This document shows positions 6,864-14,429 of a DNA stretch of 15,550 nt, piece by piece (positions within the stretch are counted from its first letter, which is position 1; the number at the start of each line of letters is the position of its first letter). This stretch comes from Anaerolineales bacterium (GTDB taxonomy: Bacteria; Chloroflexota; Anaerolineae; 4572-78; J111), in contig JAAUSP010000125.1 in the NCBI GenBank assembly GCA_012032575.1, positions 1-15,550 of the forward strand. The letters are read 5' to 3'. The position numbers and the translations under genes were made by a program. A model generated the notes under the pieces. It had not been told where the DNA came from and searched no databases. It was given only the letters and a program-made list of their open reading frames with translations.

Positions 6864-9106
6864 TTACCCCTTCAGCCGCTGCACCACCACCAGCGTCACA
6901 TCATCCGCCGGGCCGATGCCGTTGGCGAAGGTATCGGCGGCGGCGAGCAGCGTGTCCAGCACCACCTGGGGCGGTTGGCCGCGCAGGGTCTCCAGCACGG
7001 TCAGGGCGCGTTCAAAGCCGAAAAGCTGTCCGGCGGCATCCTTGCGTTCGATCAGGCCGTCGGTGCAAAAGATGAGCGAATCGCCGGGGGCCAGGGAAAT
7101 GGACAGCTCATCGTAGGTCATATCGGCGATGATCCCCAGGGGGAGATGGTCGCCCGGTGTTTCAATCAGCAGAACCGGCTTGGCTTGGGCGGGGAGGAGA
7201 AACGGAGCCAGTTGTCCCCCGTTGCTCAGGCAGACCTCGGCGCTGTCGGGGGACAAAAGCGCATACGATATAGCCACAAAAGCGCCGGCAGGAACATCTT
7301 TACACAGCAGATGATTGGTTTCGGTAATCACTTTGGCCGGCGAACGGTGATCCGAGCCTTTGGCGCTGACCATGCTTTGGGCCGCAGCCATAAGCATGGC
7401 CGCCTGAATACTCTTGCCCGACACGTCGCCCACGACCAGGCCCAGGGTCGCATCCGTGCGCTCGACAAATTCATAAAAGTCGCCGCCGGTTTCACGGGCC
7501 GGCAGGCAGATGGCGGCAATTTCCCAGCCGGACAGCACGGGAATCTGTTCAGGAAAGAAGCCCTGCTGGATCTGGCGGGCAATATTTAACTCTTGTTCCA
7601 CCTGCTTGACTTCAAATTCATACAAGCGGGCATTTTCCAGAGCGACGGCGGCCTGGGTGGCCAGCAGGTGCAGCAAATCCAGTTCATCCGAGGCAAAGCT
7701 GTGGGGTTGATCATAAAAGACATTCAACACCCCCAACACCTCCTGGCCCTTTTTGAGCGGTGCGCCGATAATCGCCTTAAATCCGTGCGTTGCTTCTTCA
7801 CTCTGGTAAAGAGGGTGTTTCAGCACATTGGGCACGGCCATATAGCGGCCTGAACGCGCCACCCTGGCGGTCAATCCATTTCGACGAGGCTGTAGAACCT
7901 GAATTCTGACCGACTCCACCCCATCGAGGGTAGTGGCCAGGGTAAAAGTATCGCTCGGCGCGTCATAAAGATAGATGCGGGTCTGACAGGCTTCCAGCAG
8001 CGTTAAAACGGCTTCGGCCACCGCGCGCAGCACTTCTTTCAAATCCAAAGAGACGGCGATACCCAGGCCAATTTCCTGCACGGACGTCATCAAATCGGCC
8101 CGCTTTTCGGCCTGGCGGTATAAACGGGCATTGTGAATGGCAATAGCGGCCTGACCGGCAAACGCCTGAGCGATGTTGATTTGGGTTTCGTCAAACTGAT
8201 GAGGGGTGTAGCCGTCAATGTTCAAAATACCGACCACTTCGCCTCTGACGCTGAGCGGCACGCCCATCCACGACTTGATTGGGCTGCCGGGCAGCGATTG
8301 CCACTGCTCGTGAGTGCGAGTATCGGCCAACAACACCGGCCCTTTACATTGGATGACCTCACGCGTACCCCACAAATTCTGCAGCGACATATTCGGGCGA
8401 CTCTGGACCGGTTGATGCGTCCCGCGATAGGCGACTATTTCCACATCATCACCCTTGAGCAGATGAATCGAACTGCCATCCGCCGAGATGACCCGGTGAA
8501 GCTGCTCTAAATGAGGGGCAAAATTTCGTCCGGGTCGAGTGACTCGCTCAGCACCCGGTTGACTTCATATAAGGTCTCGGCCTGGCGGCGGTGCGCTTCG
8601 ACGGTTTCGAGGGCGCGGGTGTAATCTACGGCCACCGCAATTTGCTTGCCGATGATGGCGTACAACTCCAAATCGGCCGGCGTAAAACTACGCGGCTGGC
8701 GCACGGCATCCAGGCTCAGGCTGCCGACCAGCTTATCCTGCACCACCAGAGGGATGATAACAATGGACCGGATACCCAACAAACGCATCGTCGGCCGGGC
8801 GCTGCCCATACGTGGGTCATTTTGGGCGTCCTCGACCTGCAGAGGCTTCCGCTCGACCTTCATGCGGTCCATCAAGGGGTATTCTGTCAGCGGCACTTTC
8901 AGGGCCACTGCACCCTGGTGGGGATATTCGGCAATCACCAGCCCTTCGACATCCGTCTCGTCAAAAAATAACACCCCACTGTGGTCAACCTCAAACATCT
9001 CAACCAACTGCCGGGCCACATTGGTCAGCATGGCGTTGAGGTTGAGCGAGGGGTTGAGAAGGGTCAGGAATTTTTGGAGGTTGGTTAGGGTATCGGCAGT
9101 GTGCAT
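6864..9106 (-). CDS. GAF-GAF-GAF-SpoIIE (PP2C-type) serine phosphatase, interrupted by one frameshift
   Basis: The gene encodes about 747 residues once a single base is restored. The first ORF (9106-8507) is a GAF domain (residues about 20-165) followed by a coiled linker ending in SLDPDEILPLI. A missing base in the AAA run 8509-8511 breaks the frame; adding it continues as LEQLHRVISADGSSIHLLKGDD into the second ORF. That part holds two more GAF domains, a coiled coil (QVEQELNIARQIQQGFFP) and a SpoIIE phosphatase with intact metal-binding aspartates in ETGGDFYEF, VVGDVSGKS, FCTDGLIER and GPADDVTLVVV. This class dephosphorylates serine/threonine proteins, classically anti-sigma-factor antagonists, in response to ligands sensed by GAF domains. 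It lies 3 bases downstream of the ATPase gene, so it is probably its cotranscribed output component. The gene is GC-rich, unlike the ATPase genes. It ends 4 bases from the convergent transglutaminase gene. Confidence 0.88.
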
Positions 9107-9109
9107 GAG

Positions 9110-10384
9110 TCAATGATCAATCTTGGGTGCCTTTAGCTTTGCCAATTCTTGTTGCAGAGTTTGAATTGCCTCTTCTTCAATTTTTATACCATTGACGACA
9201 TGTAATGGTACATCAAACCCATATTTAGCCTTGATTTCTTCATAGTGATACAAGTTATCTTGGTGAGTCTTGAGCAATTTTAAAAAGTGTTGTTCCTGCT
9301 CATCTATCGAATGAGGCTCGATAACGGTGGGATCTGAGAGGGGGGGTGGCATATCGGAATATTTCAGTGAACGAAGCCATCTGGTCAGAGTTTGGCTACT
9401 GACCGCATAAGCAGTAGAGGTGCGATAGATGAAACCAAAATCTACTAAATCTTGCAGGGTTTTAGGGAGATGAAACGTTTTATAACTCAAAAGGGTTTCC
9501 ATCTCAGCGAAGGTAGCCTCTTGAGATTGACACAGTTCGAACAAAATTTGCTGCTCGATTTCTGTTAATAGTCCAAAATCAGCCGGAAAAATATTTTCGG
9601 CGTCTCCGTCAAGTTTAAATCGGGCAGAGCCATCGAGGGGGATCAGGTTACTTTTGTGCCAAAGATAATTGCACAATCTTTGTAACAGGTATGGATGTCC
9701 GCCGGTCTCGATCAAAATTTCTCTGACCACAGTATCCTCAACCTGCATACAAGGAGGCGTCTGTTCTTGCCGGATCAGCGCGGTGGCTTCCTTTTCAGAT
9801 AAAGGAGGTAGAATGAAAGAAATAAAACCACCTAAAAATGGTGAAGAATGTTGAGGAGGAGTAATTTGGCGTAATTTGAGTAGATTGCGGTAACCTGCCA
9901 GTACCAGCCGCAGATTAGGCTGCATACCCATGATTCCCCGCAATTTCGGCAGTAGTCTGGGATGTTCCCCGGCTGCGGTTATTAAATCTTCTGCTTCATC
10001 AAGTAACAACCAAATCCGTTGGTTCTGGCTGTTATTTTCAGCAGCCTGGGCCGCTTGCTCCAAGAGCGTAAAAAAATCCGATTGTTCGATGGCATTTGAG
10101 TCGGGCAGCCACTTATAAACAGATCGCTGTTTGTTGATACTTCGCCGTAGATAATTGGCCCATTGCGCCAGATCATCATCGGCTAAACTATTCAAATCAA
10201 GATAAAAAGCCGGCAATCGCCGTTCCATCTCTCGCAGGAGCGAAGTTTTACCGATTTGCCGTGTACCAATAACATAAGCCCCGTGATAATCATCTTGTTC
10301 CAAACAGCGCAATATATCTACTCGACCGTAAAACTGTGGACCGATTACGTATTTACCGTGTTTGTAAGGATTTTCAAGCGTCAT
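9110..10384 (-). CDS. AAA/STAND-type ATPase with winged helix and C-terminal helical module
   Basis: The frame is open from 10648, but the likely start is the ATG at 10384, which overlaps the end of the upstream gene by 11 bases and opens directly on the family signature NPYKHGKYVIGPQFYGR. The 424-residue protein has Walker A GTRQIGKTS (40-48), Walker B WLLLDE (125-130), a lid with GGHPYLLQ (228-235), a winged-helix-like segment (about 270-340) and a linker. The last 55 residues (LLKTHQDNLYHYEEIKAKYG, then DVPLHVVNGI) look like the short helical module appended to many Chloroflexi and cyanobacterial STAND proteins, where it mediates protein pairing. NPY-type ATPases of this kind are signal-transducing NTPase switches; the ligand is unknown. 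It is clearly paralogous to the preceding gene's ATPase domain. The sequence is AT-richer than its neighbours. Confidence 0.82.
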   Translation of the reverse strand: MTLENPYKHGKYVIGPQFYGRVDILRCLEQDDYHGAYVIGTRQIGKTSLLREMERRLPAFYLDLNSLADDDLAQWANYLRRSINKQRSVYKWLPDSNAIEQSDFFTLLEQAAQAAENNSQNQRIWLLLDEAEDLITAAGEHPRLLPKLRGIMGMQPNLRLVLAGYRNLLKLRQITPPQHSSPFLGGFISFILPPLSEKEATALIRQEQTPPCMQVEDTVVREILIETGGHPYLLQRLCNYLWHKSNLIPLDGSARFKLDGDAENIFPADFGLLTEIEQQILFELCQSQEATFAEMETLLSYKTFHLPKTLQDLVDFGFIYRTSTAYAVSSQTLTRWLRSLKYSDMPPPLSDPTVIEPHSIDEQEQHFLKLLKTHQDNLYHYEEIKAKYGFDVPLHVVNGIKIEEEAIQTLQQELAKLKAPKIDH

Positions 10385-11875
10385 CTGGTCCTTCCCGTGA
10401 TTCACTGGAATATGATTCTGATCTTTCGGCTGCTCGTCGAGCAATAAAATTTGGTTGATAAGCGATTGGGTTTGCATTGGCCTCGCTTGAAGCATACGCT
10501 TGCTCATCACTTGCCAGGCGGGCCTGTACTTGAGGCCAAACTGCAATAACATCGGCCTCAGTAATAAGTGTACTATTGTTATCCTTTTGCCAATTCCGCT
10601 TGATACATTCATCACAGATGAGTTGAATAATAAAAGGCTTTCGGTCACTCAACTTAAGAATTTGAACGATAGCCTGGTTTTCATATTGGTAATAATCCTG
10701 GACAGGTTGGGTAATAAGCAACTTGGCCTCGGAAGACGAAAGCGATGAGATTTTAATCGCACTTCTGAACTGATTGTACCAGGGGCTGGTGCTTTGATGC
10801 CAGGTTTTGTCGAATGAAACGCCACACCAGACCAGCAATAAAACCTCATTCGGAATTTCTGACCCCATCCATCCTCGCAAGCGCCGATGCACTTTTTCGG
10901 TAAAATCCCGTAACCGATCTCCTTCATCCAACAAGACGACCACCCGCACAGGTAGCTGAGTGATTTTTCGAAATGTATCAGTAATAATGAGCAAATCATC
11001 TTCGGCCTGGAAAGGTCCATACTCATTAAAGATTGTTTCACACTGGAGCGCAGGTAACTGGTCAAAACGGCGTCGACTCTCCCTGCGACCGCTCGCATCA
11101 TGGCGTAAAATAATTCAGATTCTTCTACTTGTTGCAGTTGCACATAGGCCGGGATAAAACAATAGTCCTGATCCTGGCGCAGCATTTCAACCAATTTGTA
11201 GAGGATAGATGTTTTGCCAATACGCCGTTCCCCTTCGATAATCAGGTGGTTGCCCGCCTTCAGCGCAGTAATCAGATCGGCCAAAATATCCTGGCGGCCA
11301 ATAAATTTGTCGCCAGTGACTTGTTTACCGACAACATAGGGGTTAAACTTTTGTTTTACTGATTGCCTAACCAATTCTGCCTGACTTTGAGGTCTACCCT
11401 GATGACTATTTGGAACAGCGGATTTGGCTGAAAGATCAAAATATGCCAACCGTCTTTTTAAGCCAGGGTCAGAGGGGTTTTGGTTCAAACCTTTTTGAAG
11501 GATTTTTCTAGCTTCTGAATCATTACCTACTTCAAGTTCCATAAGAACATGTTGCTCATAAAAATACGCATTATTGTGAGGAAAGGCGTTAATAGCTCGG
11601 CGAATAATATTCAAAGCTTCCTCTTTATCTCCTATTTCGACTAGCATCTGAACAAAGTCTTTATATACACCCTGTTCAGCATTGCCAGCATCAATGGCCT
11701 GTTCAAAACAATAACGAGCTTCAGGAATTCGTCCGTCGGCACGAGCTACAACTGCAGATCGATAAAACTCCTGTGTCCTATTAACTATATGTATTGGTAC
11801 AGCTTTACCTTTTTTAGAAGCAGGTTGTTTTTTTAAAGAAAGTTTTCGGTACCATTGATTTTTTTGGAGAAGCAC
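10374..11875 (-). CDS. TPR plus AAA/STAND-type ATPase, interrupted by one frameshift; probably continuous with the cold-shock ORF
   Basis: As written, the first ORF runs 11875-10649 and the conserved sequence then moves to the frame ending at 10374. Restoring one base near 11091-11096 joins ELFYAMMR to SGRRESRRRFDQLPALQCE and on to LLIITDTFRKITQ. The protein has tetratricopeptide-like helices (residues about 33-150, e.g. RIPEARYCFEQAIDAG), then the NPYVVGKQVTGDKFIGR signature, Walker A EGERRIGKTS (about 214-223), Walker B RVVVLLDEGDRL and a lid with KPFIIQLICDE. TPRs bind protein partners and the ATPase is a switch of the same family as the next gene. The apparent GTG start at 11875 has no ribosome binding site, and this frame joins the cold-shock ORF if one A is removed from either of two A7 runs (11862-11868 or 11828-11834 on the complementary strand). 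I therefore infer one cold-shock-TPR-ATPase protein of about 600 residues. Confidence 0.78.
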
Positions 11876-12173
11876 TGACGGGTTCAGATTGTTTCATCTT
11901 ATCTTGCCGTGAGATGATACGAATGTTACGAGCTATTGGGTCAAAACCTTCTTTAGTAGCATTATGTCGTAATCCTGATGATTCAAACTCAACCTTATCA
12001 CCCCTTTCAGGATCACGTCCACCCATTATTTGTTCTCTATTAAATGAGAACGTCTTAGGACGATTACCCGACATGTAAGTAATAGAACCTTTTTTTCTCG
12101 CCGGGTCATATGAATCTACCTCCCCTTGGGTAAGAGGTGGCTCTGATATTGGATTCGCGTCTTTGGTAACCAT
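11814..12173 (-). CDS. cold-shock-like (OB-fold) domain, probable N-terminus of the TPR-ATPase protein
   Basis: The segment GEVDSYDPARKKGSITYM, then FSFNREQI, RDPERGDKVEFES and ARNI follows the layout of a cold-shock domain, a small OB fold that binds single-stranded RNA or DNA. The frame is open from a GTG at 12209, but the ATG at 12173 is preferred because AGGTGA (12181-12186, minus strand) lies 7 nt before it. As written, the ORF ends at 11814 shortly after two A7 runs with a lysine-rich tail, exactly where the TPR-ATPase frame begins. Read with one A fewer, the tail continues as KQPASKKGKAVPIHI into the TPRs. A separate 120-residue cold-shock-like protein overlapping the next gene is the alternative. 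RNA binding is inferred from the fold. The promoter at 12238-12266 is immediately upstream. Confidence 0.7.
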   Translation of the reverse strand: MVTKDANPISEPPLTQGEVDSYDPARKKGSITYMSGNRPKTFSFNREQIMGGRDPERGDKVEFESSGLRHNATKEGFDPIARNIRIISRQDKMKQSEPVSASPKKSMVPKTFFKKTTCF

Positions 12174-12237
12174 TACACAGTCACCTAGTTTCAGAACTAA
12201 TTCGGTCACAAATAAATACTTGTCATCTTCACCTACG

Positions 12238-12266
12238 ATTATAGAGACAGCCCCTTATAAAGTCAA
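12238..12266 (-). promoter_or_regulatory. strong sigma70-type promoter of the ATPase/phosphatase operon
   Basis: On the minus strand TTGACT (12266-12261) and TATAAT (12243-12238) are separated by exactly 17 bp, one mismatch from consensus overall. Transcription would begin near 12231, leaving a leader of about 57 bases before the ATG at 12173. The terminator at 12282-12309 insulates it from the upstream operon. Confidence 0.75.
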
Positions 12267-12281
12267 TCCACTAAAAACACA

Positions 12282-12309
12282 AAAAGCGCAGAGGTATCTC
12301 TGCGCTTTT
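12282..12309 (-). terminator. intrinsic terminator of the VOC-hepT-mntA-uma2 operon
   Basis: AAAAGCGCAGAG (12282-12293) and CTCTGCGCTTTT (12298-12309) form a perfect 12-bp stem with a four-base loop. In minus-strand transcription it starts 25 bases after the uma2 stop and is followed by TGTGTTTTTAG, extending the T-rich tract. It could also work in the plus direction, but nothing upstream on that strand needs it. Confidence 0.85.
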
Positions 12310-12333
12310 GTCATCAGAAAATTACCCTATCCT

Positions 12334-13056
12334 TCATCCTGTCCGGCCTCCCAACCTCCCCACAAACGCCTGATGCGCCTCCGTCGCCAGACCACGCTGT
12401 AACTCGGCCAGCACGGCGGCCAGATCACCGGCCAGCAGGGAGACAACAGCCAGGCGCAGGCCGGGGAAGCGTTGGCTGTGGATAACCCCGGCCTCATCCA
12501 TAGACAACGAAACGTATTCACCTTCTTCGTTCAACTGAAACCAATCCAGGCGCTTTTCAAAAACCTGCCAGACGATATACTCCTGCACCCCATTACGGCG
12601 GTATACTTTTAGCTTATCATGCAAATCATACGAGGCGCTGCTACCGACAATTTCCACAATCAATTCCGGGGGGCCTTCCACGTAATCATCCTCGCTGATG
12701 CGGGAGTTTCCGCCCAACGCCGCATCGAGACGTAAAAGGGCATCCGGTTGAACTTCATTATCAGCGTCCAGGCGAACCGTCGTATTATCATGCAAGCTGA
12801 TGCCAGGAGTAGCAGCCCGATAGACCGCTAACCACCCCATAATGTCTCCGTGGGTGCTACCATGGCTGGCGCGTACAGGTGAGGGCATATAAACAACTCC
12901 TTCGATCAGTTCAGCTTTTTTGAGTTGCGGCATGGCCTGGTACCGCCGCTCAAATTCGCGCTGGGTCAGCCGGTCGCCGTTTTCCAGAGGCGGGATGATC
13001 GTCTTAGCTTTGGTCATCACTTCATTCTGTTCAAGGGCAATTTCCGCGATATTCAT
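12334..13056 (-). CDS. Uma2-family (DUF820) putative endonuclease
   Basis: The 240-residue protein matches the Uma2/DUF820 family, a PD-(D/E)XK nuclease-like fold expanded in cyanobacteria and Chloroflexi. Visible landmarks are a LTQREFERRYQAMP start of the fold, ELIEGVVYMPSP (49-60), VQPDALLRL with D105, ELIVEIV with E135, and DKLKVYRRNGVQEYIVW with K148 as the probable catalytic lysine. GAGGAG precedes the ATG at a good distance. It lies 28 bases after mntA on the same strand and is followed by a strong terminator, so it is the last gene of that operon. The family is annotated as a restriction-endonuclease-like fold, but its biological role is not established; many copies occur as isolated genes and may be mobile. 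Confidence 0.88.
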   Translation of the reverse strand: MNIAEIALEQNEVMTKAKTIIPPLENGDRLTQREFERRYQAMPQLKKAELIEGVVYMPSPVRASHGSTHGDIMGWLAVYRAATPGISLHDNTTVRLDADNEVQPDALLRLDAALGGNSRISEDDYVEGPPELIVEIVGSSASYDLHDKLKVYRRNGVQEYIVWQVFEKRLDWFQLNEEGEYVSLSMDEAGVIHSQRFPGLRLAVVSLLAGDLAAVLAELQRGLATEAHQAFVGRLGGRTG

Positions 13057-13084
13057 AGTGACACTCCTCTGACAATGCTACCTG

Positions 13085-13462
13085 CTACCCTGCCCTCACC
13101 CACCGCTCGACCATGGCCATCTCATCCTCGTACTCCCGCGCTGTGAGCGAAACGAATTCGGCCCGACGGCTGGCGTCGCGGCAAAAGATAGCTCGGCCAG
13201 AAACAGCTTCAAAGCGAAGAATCGGGTTGGCCTCGTTGAGGGGAACCAGATCAATTTCGGCAAAGGGTACTACAGGCTGCAAGTCGCCAAGCAACCTGAG
13301 TTGTTCATCAAAGGGAAGGGTTGAGTCAAACAACACGCCAATATCCAGATCACTGCCTGCTCTAATTTGGCCTGTCTGAGCCGAGCCAAAGACCCAGGCT
13401 GCCATCACATTTGGGGCAGCCGCCAAAACCTGTTCAAGACGCGGCCAATCAACGCTGGACAT
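13085..13462 (-). CDS. mntA: MntA-type nucleotidyltransferase antitoxin
   Basis: This 125-residue protein is a minimal nucleotidyltransferase. It has the GSX10DXD motif exactly (G26-S27, D38-L-D40) and a third acidic residue D71 in AEIDLV. MntA antitoxins transfer AMP groups to a tyrosine of the partner HepT toxin and so neutralise it. Here the gene starts inside the end of hepT (14-base overlap), the usual toxin-first order for this module, and continues toward uma2. All catalytic residues are present, so it should be active. Confidence 0.9.
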   Translation of the reverse strand: MSSVDWPRLEQVLAAAPNVMAAWVFGSAQTGQIRAGSDLDIGVLFDSTLPFDEQLRLLGDLQPVVPFAEIDLVPLNEANPILRFEAVSGRAIFCRDASRRAEFVSLTAREYEDEMAMVERWVRAG

Positions 13463-13859
13463 AATTCAGAATCTCCGCCCGAAATTGGTCAAAATCCACC
13501 AGGTGGTTATTAACCACATCCGTCAAAATTGCCGTATCCACCTGTTCGTAACGATGAACGATGTAATTACGAAAACGCACCATTTGCCGATACGCCTCGG
13601 CGTCCGACAAAGCGCCCAGTTGAACACACCGCTCGATAGCAGCCACGCCCGTCACCGCCGGAGTTTGTCCGGCCAAAGAAATAAGCCGCTGGCAGATGTC
13701 AATCACAATCTCAACCAGCACCTGCAAATCCCGCTCCACAGCCCGCCGGGTGCGCCAGTCGTTGTTCAACTGCGCGGCGCTAATCTGCCCTAACGAACGA
13801 AGTTCGAGCAAGGTCTCATCGAGCGATTGCAATTTTTGGAGAATCACTCCATTAATCAT
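13449..13859 (-). CDS. hepT: HepT-type HEPN ribonuclease toxin
   Basis: This 136-residue all-helical protein carries the HEPN motif RX4HXY as RNYIVHRY, with R97, H102 and Y104. In characterised HepT/MntA systems the Arg and His cleave RNA (for example at the tRNA 3' end), and the tyrosine is the AMPylation site used by MntA. Length is typical. The ATG at 13859 is 9 bases after the stop of the VOC gene, with a weak AGGG-type ribosome binding site, and the 3' end overlaps mntA. With vapBC this is the second toxin-antitoxin module in the window. Confidence 0.9.
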   Translation of the reverse strand: MINGVILQKLQSLDETLLELRSLGQISAAQLNNDWRTRRAVERDLQVLVEIVIDICQRLISLAGQTPAVTGVAAIERCVQLGALSDAEAYRQMVRFRNYIVHRYEQVDTAILTDVVNNHLVDFDQFRAEILNYVQR

Positions 13860-13868
13860 TCTCTAGCC

Positions 13869-14288
13869 CTACACAACGGCATGACCATCAGCCTGCGCTT
13901 CCAATTCCAAATAATTACCTTCGATGGTCATAAATTCAATGGTATTACCAAAAGGATCGCGGCAGAAGAAACGGGGCCGGCCAGGGATAGCGACAGCGTC
14001 CCAGGGAGCGTGGCCGGCCTCAACCAGCTTGTCCCAGGCCGCCGGCAAATTTTCCACCACCAGGCAATAATGGCGGCCTGACGGGTCATTCAGCGGCTCT
14101 TCGGAGAAAAGGTGCAACTCCATCGTGCCCAGGCGAAACCAGACCAGGTCCAGATGCTGAATGGATTTGGGCACGGGTGCTTCTTCCAGCCCAAATAATC
14201 CGCCATAAAAAGCCCTGGCCGCTGCGACAGATTCCGGCCCCGGCGGGCGAGGGATGCTAATGTGCTGGATTTGTTGCGCTTTGATCAT
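13869..14288 (-). CDS. VOC-family (glyoxalase/bleomycin-resistance-like) protein
   Basis: The 139-residue protein has two beta-alpha-beta-beta-beta repeats of the vicinal oxygen chelate fold. Potential metal ligands are H9 (QHISIP), E57 (TMELHLF), H73 (GRHYCLVV) and E118 (GNTIEFM), the normal glyoxalase I-like set; CRDPFGNTIEF is the family hallmark. The substrate cannot be predicted: glyoxalases, dioxygenases and antibiotic-binding proteins share this fold. GGGAGG lies just before the ATG. It is the first gene of the operon running into hepT and mntA, an unusual companion for a toxin-antitoxin module. Confidence 0.85.
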   Translation of the reverse strand: MIKAQQIQHISIPRPPGPESVAAARAFYGGLFGLEEAPVPKSIQHLDLVWFRLGTMELHLFSEEPLNDPSGRHYCLVVENLPAAWDKLVEAGHAPWDAVAIPGRPRFFCRDPFGNTIEFMTIEGNYLELEAQADGHAVV

Positions 14289-14303
14289 AGCTGCCTCCCT
14301 ATT

Positions 14304-14357
14304 CAGTAAACGCTAGACCGTAGACGGGGAATGTCTGTCTATTATCTACGTTTACTG
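14304..14357. promoter_or_regulatory. inverted repeat in the leader of the VOC-hepT-mntA-uma2 operon
   Basis: CAGTAAACG (14304-14312) and CGTTTACTG (14349-14357) pair perfectly, and a further TAGA/TCTA extends the stem past a one-base bulge, giving about 13 bp around a 27-base interior. It lies just downstream of the -10 box and upstream of the ribosome binding site, so it could be an operator or a leader RNA hairpin. Confidence 0.55.
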
Positions 14358-14360
14358 ACT

Positions 14361-14389
14361 ATGGTAGAGGCAAAAGGGCGCTTTGTCAA
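14361..14389 (-). promoter_or_regulatory. promoter of the VOC-hepT-mntA-uma2 operon
   Basis: On the minus strand TTGACA (14389-14384) is a perfect -35 and TACCAT (14366-14361) a four-of-six -10, 17 bp apart. The -35 lies in a short inverted repeat GTCAA-N4-TTGAC (14385-14398), a possible repressor site. Confidence 0.6.
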
Positions 14390-14429
14390 AGTATTGACGG
14401 GTTGTGGGGATTCTTTTTTTGGAGTTAAC

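Noticed and set aside
10385..10648. N-terminal extension of the second ATPase to base 10648
   Set aside because: The extra residues run antisense-like across the upstream ATPase gene's coding frame and lack family similarity; the ATG at 10384 begins directly at the conserved NPY signature.
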